Of a stretch of 8,568 bases of DNA, positions 1 through 5,897 are shown in pieces (position 1 is the stretch's first letter; each line of letters starts with the position of its first letter). The notes under the pieces were generated by a model, which was given only the letters and a program-made list of their open reading frames with translations, was not told where the DNA came from and did no database searches. This DNA is from Chitinivibrionales bacterium (GTDB lineage Bacteria; Fibrobacterota; Chitinivibrionia; Chitinivibrionales; FEN-1185). Both the position numbers and the translations under genes were made by a program. The stretch spans positions 1 through 8,568 of the forward strand of contig JAQUMP010000125.1 in the NCBI GenBank assembly GCA_028718065.1. Reading direction: 5' to 3'.

Positions 1-1
1 G

Positions 2-1717
2 CAGGAAGAATACTGGTCCATCGAAGCGCTGCTGCGCCATGAAGCGAGCGGCTTTCATGCCAAGCTCATCACCATCGACGGCCGCAAGATAGCGCTCGGC
101 AACCAGACGGCCGCGAGTGACATTGTAGCCCGTTTGCGCGACAAGGCGTTCGCTGTTTCCGATATTGTAAAGCAAGAAAAATCCCGCAAACCCTATCCGC
201 CCTTTATTACGAGCACCCTGCAGCAGGAGGCCGCGCGCAAACTTTCGTTTTCGGCCGCTAAGACCATGCTCATTGCGCAGCAACTGTACGAAGGCCTTGA
301 GCTTGGGGAGTTGGGCAGCATGGGGCTTATTACCTATATGCGTACCGATTCCACGCGCATCGCCGAAGATGCTTTGCGCGAGGCCCGCACCATGATAACC
401 GAACAGTTCGGCCCCAAATACCTGCCCGAGGCCGCGCGGATTTACGGAAAAAATAAAAATGCACAGGACGCCCACGAGGCCATCCGGCCGTCGCAGGTGC
501 AAATGGATTTTGAACCCTCCAGGGTGCAGACGTTTCTAACGCGCGACCAGTTCCGGCTTTACGAGCTTATCTGGAAGCGTTTTCTGGCCAGCCAGATGAC
601 CGATGCGCAGTACGATGCGCTGCGCGTGGATATCGGAGTTGACAAATGTGTGTTTAGGGCCACCGGTTCCACGATTACCTTTAACGGGTTTTTAGTGCTC
701 TACGACGAAAGCAGCGAAGAGCAAACCGATAAAAACAACGAGGAGAACGAGCGCATTCCCGTGCTGGCGCGGGGCAATCCGTTGCAGTGCGAGGAACTCA
801 CGCCGCAGCAGCATTTTACGCAGCCGCCGCCGCGTTACTCCGAGGCCACGCTCGTGCGCGAACTGGAAGAAAAAGCGATCGGCCGTCCCAGCACCTACGC
901 CCAGATCATCGACACTTTAAAAAAACGCAAGTATGTTACCGTGGATGCCCGCCGGTTTTCGCCGACCGAAATCGGGTTTATGGTAAAAGACATTATCGTT
1001 AAGCAGTTCCCGGATATTTTTTCGGTGGGGTTTACGGCGAGCATGGAATTGTCGCTTGACAAAATAGAAGCAGGCGAGCAGGATTGGGTGGCGGTGCTCA
1101 AGGAGTTTTACGGTCCCTTTGCGCGCGAGCTCGAAGCGGCCACCGGGCACATCAAGGAGTTGCGCGCCGGCAATCAACAGGTTACCGACCGTGTCTGCCC
1201 GGTGTGCAAAAAGTTCCCCTTGGTCATTAAATGGAGCCGCAACGGCCGGTTCTATGCCTGCCAGGGGTTTCCGGCCTGTAAACATACCGAGCCGCTGGAA
1301 AAAAGCGTGCCGCAGCCCAGCGACGAACGCTGCGACAAATGCGGCGCCCCCATGGTCATCCTTACGGTAAACGACGGCCGTTTCCTGGGATGTTCCACCT
1401 ATCCCGCCTGCAAAAACACCCGTTCCCTGTCGGTGGGCGTGGCTTGCCCGCGGCCGGAATGCGGCGGCTCGCTCGTGGAGCGGCGCACGCGCAAGGGCAA
1501 ATTGTTTTTCGGATGCAACAAATACCCCAAATGCAATTTTGCCGTATGGGACAAGCCGGTCAATAAAAAATGCGAGGCTTGCAACAGTCCGATCATGGTT
1601 TATAAAGAAACCAAGACCAAAGGCGCCTATTACTCTTGCCCCACCTGCCGCGCGGAAGTTGCGATCCAGCAGAGCGAGGCCGTAAGCGAAGACGCAAAAC
1701 CGGAGTTGGCCGCTTAA
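2..1717 (+). CDS. topA: DNA topoisomerase I (type IA), C-terminal part; 5' end outside the window
   Basis: Type IA topoisomerase, which relaxes negatively supercoiled DNA through a 5'-phosphotyrosine intermediate. The frame is open from the left edge and gives 571 visible residues. The catalytic Tyr is codon 335-337 in the motif GLITYMRTDST. Other family signatures are QDAHEAIRPS (about 472-501) and the GRPSTYAQIIDTLKKRKYV block (about 881-937). By comparison with E. coli Tyr319, roughly 200 N-terminal residues (most of the Toprim domain) are missing to the left. The C-terminus carries four Cys4 zinc-ribbon repeats whose first Cys codons are at 1196, 1331, 1445 and 1571. The fourth is more divergent and ends CPTC. 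A short acidic/Ala tail follows. The stop TAA touches the trmFO start, so the two are very probably one operon. An internal TTG at 134 is not the real start, because coding similarity continues upstream to the window edge. Confidence 0.97.
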   Translation, partial: QEEYWSIEALLRHEASGFHAKLITIDGRKIALGNQTAASDIVARLRDKAFAVSDIVKQEKSRKPYPPFITSTLQQEAARKLSFSAAKTMLIAQQLYEGLELGELGSMGLITYMRTDSTRIAEDALREARTMITEQFGPKYLPEAARIYGKNKNAQDAHEAIRPSQVQMDFEPSRVQTFLTRDQFRLYELIWKRFLASQMTDAQYDALRVDIGVDKCVFRATGSTITFNGFLVLYDESSEEQTDKNNEENERIPVLARGNPLQCEELTPQQHFTQPPPRYSEATLVRELEEKAIGRPSTYAQIIDTLKKRKYVTVDARRFSPTEIGFMVKDIIVKQFPDIFSVGFTASMELSLDKIEAGEQDWVAVLKEFYGPFARELEAATGHIKELRAGNQQVTDRVCPVCKKFPLVIKWSRNGRFYACQGFPACKHTEPLEKSVPQPSDERCDKCGAPMVILTVNDGRFLGCSTYPACKNTRSLSVGVACPRPECGGSLVERRTRKGKLFFGCNKYPKCNFAVWDKPVNKKCEACNSPIMVYKETKTKGAYYSCPTCRAEVAIQQSEAVSEDAKPELAA

Positions 1718-3064
1718 GTGGACAGGAGCGCTTCGGTCGGCATTGTCGGCGCCGGCCTGGCCGGAAGCGAGGCCGCCCTGGTCTGCGCGAGCCGCGGAAT
1801 CCCCGTAACACTTTACGAAATGCGACCTTTGCGCATGACGCCGGCGCATGCCGGCGATCTTCCCGCCGAGCTGGTCTGCTCCAATTCGCTTAAATCCGAT
1901 TGCATGCCTTCGGCGCATGCCCTTCTTAAAAAAGAGCTGGAGCTGCTGAGGAGCCCGCTGCTTGAGTGCGCCTATAGCACCCGGCTTAAAGCGGGGAGCG
2001 CTTTGGCCGTGGACCGGCAGGCTTTTTCCAACGCGGTGCTGGCGCGTTTAACGGGTAATCCCGCCGTGTCAATTGTTCGCCGCGAAATTATTGAAATCGG
2101 CCCGGAGCATCCCTTTTGGGTCCTTGCCGCCGGGCCGCTCATCAGCGAGGCGCTTTCGGCCTGGATCGCCGGCACGGTCGGCGCCGCGGCCCTGCATTTT
2201 TACGACGCCATCGCCCCGATCGTGAGGGCCGATTCCCTGGATAGCAACAAGGTTTTTTTCGCTTCGCGCTGGCAGGAGGGAACCGGCGATTACGGCAACT
2301 GCCCGTTTACAGAAGAAGAATATGGCAGGTTTTACGCGGCCCTTGTTGCCGCGGACGCGCTTACGCCGCGCCCCTTTGAGGAGGCTCGGTTTTTTGAAGG
2401 ATGTCTGCCGGTCGAAGTCATTGCCGGCCGCGGCCGCGACGCTTTGCGCTTTGGCCCCCTGCGGCCGGTCGGGCTCATCGACCCCGCAACGGGCAAGCGG
2501 CCTTTTGCCGTGGGACAATTGCGCCGGGAAAACAGCAATGGCGATTGCTATAATATGGTAGGATTCCAGACCCGGCTCCGTATGTCCGAACAAAAGCGGG
2601 TTTTCAGGATGATTCCCGGAATGGAACGCGCGGAATTTGAGCGCTTCGGCAGCATTCATCGCAACACCTATTTAAATGCGCCGGATGTTTTAAGTCCCGA
2701 TCTTTCCTTGCGCGGCCGGAGCAATATTTTTGTGGCGGGGCAACTTTGCGGTAACGAAGGGTACACCGAAAGTATCGCCACGGGCCATTTTGCCGCCCTC
2801 ATGCTTGCGGCGAGAATAAACGGAATTCCATTTTCGGATATTCCCCAAACCTGCGCTTTAGGGGCAATGATAAATAAAATTACCCTCTCTCGGGATGATT
2901 ACTTCGCTCCCGTCGGCATGAATTTAAGCCTGTTTCCTCCGCTCGATGAGGATAAGAAAAAGATTGCAAAATCACAAAAAAAAGAGGCAATTTGCACCCG
3001 CGCCTTGCAAGACCTTTCTGGCTGGATTTCGCACAATAATATTACCTCAAAACCGTATCAATAA
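1718..3064 (+). CDS. trmFO: TrmFO, folate/FAD-dependent tRNA (uracil-54-C5)-methyltransferase
   Basis: Makes 5-methyluridine at position 54 of the tRNA T-loop, using 5,10-methylenetetrahydrofolate and FADH2. It is a cytosolic flavoprotein, formerly called Gid. The N-terminus has the FAD-binding GxGxxG (Gly11, Gly13, Gly16) followed by ...VTLYEMRP. The family block LVCSNSLKSD holds Cys54, and FFEGCLPVEVIAGRG holds Cys229. These match the two cysteines known to matter in B. subtilis TrmFO (Cys53 and Cys226). Near the C-terminus, the stretch IFVAGQLCGNEGYTESIATG is the second FAD-contacting region. Length 448 aa is normal for the family, with a Lys-rich tail. The GTG start directly follows the topA stop; a GGAG at 1702-1705 lies 12 bases upstream. 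The next in-frame Met codons would remove the FAD motif, so GTG is preferred. Pairing with topA is common in Firmicutes and some other phyla. Confidence 0.96.
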   Translation: MDRSASVGIVGAGLAGSEAALVCASRGIPVTLYEMRPLRMTPAHAGDLPAELVCSNSLKSDCMPSAHALLKKELELLRSPLLECAYSTRLKAGSALAVDRQAFSNAVLARLTGNPAVSIVRREIIEIGPEHPFWVLAAGPLISEALSAWIAGTVGAAALHFYDAIAPIVRADSLDSNKVFFASRWQEGTGDYGNCPFTEEEYGRFYAALVAADALTPRPFEEARFFEGCLPVEVIAGRGRDALRFGPLRPVGLIDPATGKRPFAVGQLRRENSNGDCYNMVGFQTRLRMSEQKRVFRMIPGMERAEFERFGSIHRNTYLNAPDVLSPDLSLRGRSNIFVAGQLCGNEGYTESIATGHFAALMLAARINGIPFSDIPQTCALGAMINKITLSRDDYFAPVGMNLSLFPPLDEDKKKIAKSQKKEAICTRALQDLSGWISHNNITSKPYQ

Positions 3065-3075
3065 GTTCGCATGGT

Positions 3076-3088
3076 GGTAATAATTACC
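3076..3088. repeat. 13-base perfect palindrome (6-1-6) after trmFO
   Basis: GGTAAT-A-ATTACC starts 12 bases after the trmFO stop. As RNA it could form only a 5-bp stem with a 3-base loop, and no T-run follows, so it does not look like an intrinsic terminator. The symmetry would fit a protein-binding site, but nothing else supports that. The sequence just downstream (ACCG ATA CGGT, 3086-3096) is a second small inverted repeat that overlaps it. Confidence 0.3.
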
Positions 3089-3199
3089 GATACGGTGTAA
3101 TGATGTAACTGTTCTGTTTAAAGGTATTTAATCGTTTTATCAAAATCATCATAGTTCGTAATATGTTGATATAAATTAAAATACGATTTTAGAAATTTA

Positions 3200-3216
3200 T
3201 TGGCATAATGTTAGCT
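3200..3216 (+). promoter_or_regulatory. Candidate sigma-54 (-24/-12) promoter for the receiver gene
   Basis: The element TTGGCATAATGTTAGCT matches the -24/-12 pattern YTGGCAC-N5-TTGCW at its invariant parts. GG is at 3202-3203 and GC at 3214-3215, with exactly the spacing required. The mismatches are C to T after TGGCA and one T to A before GC. Transcription would start near 3227, giving a leader of about 55 bases before the ATG at 3283. The AT-rich surroundings raise the chance of a false match, and no sigma-54 activator gene is visible nearby. Confidence 0.33.
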
Positions 3217-3273
3217 TATTATTAAGTAAGTTTTAAATAAAAAGCTACTGCTTTGATCAATCTTGCACGTATC

Positions 3274-3277
3274 AGGA
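3274..3277 (+). promoter_or_regulatory. Ribosome binding site deciding the receiver start
   Basis: AGGA lies five bases before the ATG at 3283. The in-frame TTG at 3253 has no purine-rich SD sequence upstream. The receiver fold also starts at the ATG (MFEVLVIEEN), so the shorter start is chosen. Confidence 0.5.
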
Positions 3278-3282
3278 AAATA

Positions 3283-3639
3283 ATGTTCGAAGTTTTAGTA
3301 ATCGAAGAAAACGTTGCCACCAGGGACATTCTAAAAAATGCCTTGTCGCGGTTGGGGTGTCATGTAACGGTTTCAGACTTTGCCGAAAAGGCCATGGAGC
3401 TTTTAGAAAAGATTCGGTTCGACGTCATATTCGCGGATCTTTGCATGCGAAATATCAGCGCGCGCAGCCTGGCGCGCTGGGTGAGGCAGCGGGTCCCCGA
3501 AACTAAATTTTTTATCGTTACCGGATGGAAAGGCGAACTCGATCAAAGAATGCTCCAATTAGACGGCATTCATGCGGTTTTGCATAAACCGCTTATTTTC
3601 AGTAAAATTCGGGATAAAATAATCGAGCATCTTGGATGA
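3283..3639 (+). CDS. Stand-alone response-regulator receiver protein (CheY-like)
   Basis: A 118-residue single receiver domain with no output domain. The beta1 end carries Glu8-Glu9 in place of the usual Asp pair. The phospho-acceptor is Asp52 (VIFADL), the switch Thr is Thr80 (FIVTGW), and the conserved Lys-Pro is Lys102-Pro103. All positions needed for phosphotransfer are therefore present. Such proteins act as phosphorelay intermediates or bind partner proteins. No cognate histidine kinase lies in the window, so its partner is unknown. The start is ATG 3283 with AGGA upstream. The gene ends with tandem TGA codons and is followed by a long hairpin and the small CxxC gene on the same strand, with which it may be co-transcribed. 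It is visibly less GC-rich than topA-trmFO. Confidence 0.87.
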   Translation: MFEVLVIEENVATRDILKNALSRLGCHVTVSDFAEKAMELLEKIRFDVIFADLCMRNISARSLARWVRQRVPETKFFIVTGWKGELDQRMLQLDGIHAVLHKPLIFSKIRDKIIEHLG

Positions 3640-3650
3640 TGATTTGGATG

Positions 3651-3736
3651 GGTCGGCGCAATAGCGTTCCTGGATGGACATCTTACTTTGAGACCACCAC
3701 CATGCAGTTCCTGAAGGGAATGCTATTACGCCGATC
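3651..3736 (+). repeat. Long imperfect hairpin (20-position stem, 46-base loop) between receiver and CxxC genes
   Basis: Arm 3651-3670 pairs with arm 3717-3736. It has 17 Watson-Crick pairs, two G-U pairs (3652/3735 and 3666/3721) and a single C-A mismatch (3659/3728). The loop 3671-3716 contains TGGATGG (3671-3677), which could pair with CCACCACCA (3694-3702) as an inner stem. A T-rich run, CTTTTCTTT (3739-3747), follows the 3' arm. It may be a structured leader of the downstream small gene, a partial terminator, a small RNA, or a short mobile repeat. No target-site duplication is visible, and the sequence does not match the attC core pattern. The pairing is directly visible; any function is inference. 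Confidence 0.6.
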
Positions 3737-3747
3737 GACTTTTCTTT

Positions 3748-3755
3748 AGGGTGAT
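3748..3755 (+). promoter_or_regulatory. Ribosome binding site of the CxxC small protein
   Basis: AGGGTGAT resembles the 3' end of the full Shine-Dalgarno complement (GGAGGTGAT). It ends nine bases before the ATG at 3765 and supports this short gene being translated. Confidence 0.55.
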
Positions 3756-3764
3756 GGTAACGCT

Positions 3765-3938
3765 ATGGCAAAACAATCTGCAAAACTTAAATCCAACCAA
3801 TTACAATTATGCCGCGAATGCGGGCAGGATATTGCCGGTTCAAATCATGAACACGATTTATGCCTTGAATGCCGGATAAAACTCAACAACGACATCCGCA
3901 TTCTTGACGAAGATACCAACGAATTTAGCCTGGATTAA
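3765..3938 (+). CDS. Small protein with two CxxC pairs (zinc-ribbon-like), function unknown
   Basis: 57 codons plus TAA. A basic N-terminus (MAKQSAKLKS) is followed by LCRECG (Cys16, Cys19), a 13-residue linker with His28 and His30, LCLEC (Cys33, Cys36) and an acidic C-terminus (about NNDIRILDEDTNEFSLD). The C-x2-C-x13-C-x2-C spacing is that of a small zinc ribbon, so binding of one Zn ion is likely. I do not recognise the family; it is not an obvious DksA, FmdB or ribosomal protein. A good Shine-Dalgarno and the patterned cysteines argue that it is real despite its size. It lies downstream of the receiver gene and the hairpin on the same strand, and converges with the VapC toxin gene. Possible roles include a small regulator or an adaptor protein, but nothing in the sequence decides this. 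Confidence 0.75.
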   Translation: MAKQSAKLKSNQLQLCRECGQDIAGSNHEHDLCLECRIKLNNDIRILDEDTNEFSLD

Positions 3939-3991
3939 GCATTTATTATTCTTTGTATTGTTTCAGTTTTGCTTTCGTGATTGCCCAAGTG

Positions 3992-4399
3992 TCAAGGCGA
4001 ATCAAAACCCATTATTTTAAAATGTTTGTCAAAGGCAAATGCTTTTGAAAGTCCCATTTCTTTCATGGTCGCAAATGATATGCAATCGACGAATGAAAAT
4101 CTTTGGTCCTGATACTTCTGGTAGATCTGCCAAGCATGTTCGATCGAGCTTTCGTCAGGGGTAACAATCCTTATTTTTTCATTTTTACGGATCAAACTTC
4201 CGGCTTCCACTGCTTTTTTTGGAGAAATCCTGCGTTCAATCCGGGTTACTGTTTCCGCGAATATATGTGTGGTAATGAGCAAAGAACTGTTTTTCTTGAG
4301 AATGGCTTTGAGAATTGCGGTAGCTTCTGGGTGGTACTGATCTTTTTTATTCAAAAGCGCAATAAGGGCCGAGGTATCGGTGAAAATGATGTCAGTCAT
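3992..4399 (-). CDS. vapC: PIN-domain ribonuclease toxin (VapC-like)
   Basis: A 135-residue PIN protein, the typical VapC length. PIN toxins cleave RNA (often tRNA or rRNA) using metal held by acidic residues. Here these are Asp8 (FTDTSALIALL), Glu49 (HIFAET), Asp105 (SFVDCISFA) and Asp124 (FAFDKHF). All four are intact, so the nuclease looks active. The start chosen is ATG at 4399, overlapping the antitoxin stop by eight bases (4392-4399), typical of coupled toxin-antitoxin pairs. An ATG at 4408 (MKS- extension) is also possible. An upstream in-frame ATG would give a 155-aa form reaching deep into the antitoxin gene and is unlikely. The gene is AT-richer than the flanking housekeeping genes, in keeping with horizontal gain. 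Confidence 0.9.
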   Translation of the reverse strand: MTDIIFTDTSALIALLNKKDQYHPEATAILKAILKKNSSLLITTHIFAETVTRIERRISPKKAVEAGSLIRKNEKIRIVTPDESSIEHAWQIYQKYQDQRFSFVDCISFATMKEMGLSKAFAFDKHFKIMGFDSP

Positions 4400-4607
4400 A
4401 GATTTCATCGTGCCTGCTTGCAAGGTCTGCCGGGCCGTCAATAATACCGACGAGTTCATCCAGGGAATTTCGGGTTTTTATGGATGTCTCAAGCATTGTT
4501 TTGCTTTTTAAGAAAGCAACGAAATCGTAGACTTCCTGCTGCTTTTCATAAGGAAGTTTTTTTACCGTATGGGTGATCTCTTCGGTCATTTTTTTGGCTG
4601 GGAGCAT
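4392..4607 (-). CDS. vapB: VapB-type antitoxin (DUF2281-like)
   Basis: 71 residues. The segment VKKLPYEKQQEVYDFVAFLKSK (residues 15-36) is the helical LPxEKQxEVxDFxxFL pattern of DUF2281/VapB-type antitoxins. The C-terminal ELVGIIDGPADLASRHDEIYD resembles the toxin-wrapping tail seen in PIN-partner antitoxins. It should neutralise the overlapping PIN toxin and probably represses its own promoter with it. The DNA-binding part is not obvious, as no clear AbrB or ribbon-helix-helix signature is visible. The start is ATG 4607, with AAAGG at 4618-4614 upstream. Met7 is a less well supported alternative. Confidence 0.85.
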   Translation of the reverse strand: MLPAKKMTEEITHTVKKLPYEKQQEVYDFVAFLKSKTMLETSIKTRNSLDELVGIIDGPADLASRHDEIYD

Positions 4608-4660
4608 AAGTTACCTTTCTTTTGCTAAAATATAGTTAATGGACCGGCAGTCGCGAAAGC

Positions 4661-4728
4661 CGCAATTGCCTGTCAAATGAGAAAAATATCTTGAAAAAAA
4701 AGTTGGCATTCGCTGACAGGAATTGGCG
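4661..4728. repeat. Imperfect inverted repeat upstream of vapBC
   Basis: CGCAATTGCCTGTCA (4661-4675) and TGACAGGAATTGGCG (4714-4728) are inverted copies differing by small one-base offsets. They share TGACAGG and AATTG and are separated by 38 bases. The location, 54 bases or more upstream of the antitoxin ATG, would fit an operator for VapBC autoregulation, but a hairpin or chance is equally possible. Confidence 0.3.
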
Positions 4729-4900
4729 TAGATGGGAAGGAAATCCTAACCCTTTCTTATTGTTATAGTATATAATTATTTATGAAATACTCAGCAATAT
4801 CAAACCTCGCTTAATTATTTTTAAAACATGAATAAAATAAAAATAATTAGAAATAAACTGTTCGAGCCTGGATAAAATCGAAGATGTAATTATAGCTTAT

Positions 4901-4926
4901 AAAAATCAGCTTTAAATAATGGCTGA
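4901..4926 (-). terminator. Candidate intrinsic terminator of the STAS / receiver-HATPase / RluA operon
   Basis: Read on the minus strand, TCAGC (4926-4922) and GCTGA (4910-4906) form a 5-bp stem with an 11-base loop, followed at once by TTTTT (4905-4901). It sits about 30 bases beyond the pseudouridine synthase stop. The stem is short, so the call is tentative. Confidence 0.35.
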
Positions 4927-4955
4927 AAATATCTCTAATAGCCTATAGATTCGTA

Positions 4956-5897
4956 TTACCCACCTTCCTTCAGCTTTTCTTCCATTTCCACAAAATTCCG
5001 CGGCAGGGGAGCGTTAAAGCGTACCGTTTCGTTTGTAAACGGATGAACGAACGCAACGCCGCTGCAATGCAGGGCCTGGCGTTGCCAGGGGAGCGCCGGC
5101 CGGCTTTCCCAGGGAGTGTCGCGCCATTGCAGATACTCCTCCTCAGGCATGCCGTATAATTTATCGCCGACAATGGTGTGGCCGATGTGGCGGCAATGCA
5201 CGCGGATCTGGTGCGTGCGGCCGGTAATGGGGCGGCATTCGATTACGCTGCTGTTTTTACCGGCGTCGCGTAGTTTACGCATGATCGTGGTGCATTGTTT
5301 GCCGCCCGCATCCACCCGGAATTTGTAGGAAATGCGCGACTGCACGTCCTGGCCGATCGGCTCTGTTACGGTCAAGCTGTCCCAGGCGACATTTCCGTAA
5401 ACGATCGCGGTGTAAATTTTTGTGAACGCGCGCCCGGCGATGAGCGCGTGCATTTTGCGGCAGGCCTCTTTGTTTTTTGCCAGAAGGATTATTCCCGAGG
5501 TCTCGCGGTCGAGGCGGTTTATGATTGTAGCATCATTATACTTCGGCGGGTTACGGTTGTACCGAACTTGGTAGATGAGGGTCGAGCGGATGTTTTTGCC
5601 CCGGCCGTGCACCAGCAGGTTTGCCGGTTTGTCAATAACCATGAGCCAATCGTCTTCATATATAACCGTGTAGTCGCAATCCGCCGGAGCTTCGGGAATG
5701 TCGGGGGCCATAAACATTACCGTGTCACCGGATTTCAAAACAACCTGAGCGTATACAGATGCGCCGTTAACGCGCAACTGCCCCTCGTCAATCGCGGCAC
5801 GCCATTCGCTTGAACTGCGATAGGTAAAACGGTCGGTGAGATAGGCAAGGAGCGTAAGGCCGGAGCGGCGCGGGTCCACCTGCGAGGAGAAAATCAT
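4956..5897 (-). CDS. RluA-family RNA pseudouridine synthase
   Basis: Converts uridine to pseudouridine in rRNA or tRNA. It is 313 aa, normal for RluA/RluC/RluD-type enzymes. An S4-like RNA-binding region (about residues 13-60, with LRVNGASV) precedes the catalytic domain (about 75-290). The catalytic Asp is Asp130 in NRLDRETSG; the residue before RLD is Asn127 where most relatives have His. Other signatures are IDKPANLLVHG (88-98) and GRTHQIRVH (226-234). The specific target uridine cannot be told from sequence. Its ATG overlaps the stop of the receiver-HATPase gene by four bases (ATGA, 5894-5897), so it is translationally coupled to a signalling gene, which is not an obvious functional match. 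Confidence 0.92.
   Translation of the reverse strand: MIFSSQVDPRRSGLTLLAYLTDRFTYRSSSEWRAAIDEGQLRVNGASVYAQVVLKSGDTVMFMAPDIPEAPADCDYTVIYEDDWLMVIDKPANLLVHGRGKNIRSTLIYQVRYNRNPPKYNDATIINRLDRETSGIILLAKNKEACRKMHALIAGRAFTKIYTAIVYGNVAWDSLTVTEPIGQDVQSRISYKFRVDAGGKQCTTIMRKLRDAGKNSSVIECRPITGRTHQIRVHCRHIGHTIVGDKLYGMPEEEYLQWRDTPWESRPALPWQRQALHCSGVAFVHPFTNETVRFNAPLPRNFVEMEEKLKEGG

Larger units (their letters stand above)
4608..4955. other. AT-rich intergenic spacer, 348 bases, no gene seen
   Basis: It lies between the antitoxin start and the pseudouridine synthase stop. I find no ORF with an RBS, no tRNA-like cloverleaf and no repeat array. It holds the upstream region of vapBC, an imperfect inverted repeat (4661-4728) and a probable minus-strand terminator (4901-4926). 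The segment 4760-4900 is very AT-rich, with several similar AATTATTT-type stretches. Confidence 0.6.

Noticed and set aside
917..1918. 333-codon open frame antisense to topA/trmFO
   Set aside because: It is a shadow of GC-rich codons in two well-supported plus-strand genes. Its translation is Arg/Ala/Gly-rich with no recognisable motif, and it crosses a gene boundary.
2069..2659. 196-codon open frame antisense to trmFO
   Set aside because: Mirror frame of a strongly conserved gene with no motif of its own.
3651..3736. Integron attC site
   Set aside because: Size and inverted repeat are suggestive, but the GTTRRRY / RYYYAAC core sites are not seen and there is no cassette array.
4103..4444. 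113-codon plus-strand frame opposite the PIN toxin
   Set aside because: The toxin on the other strand has all four PIN acidic residues and the overlap with its antitoxin; this frame shows no family features.
5295..5813. 172-codon open frame antisense to the RluA-family gene
   Set aside because: The minus-strand gene has clear catalytic motifs over the same interval; this frame has none.
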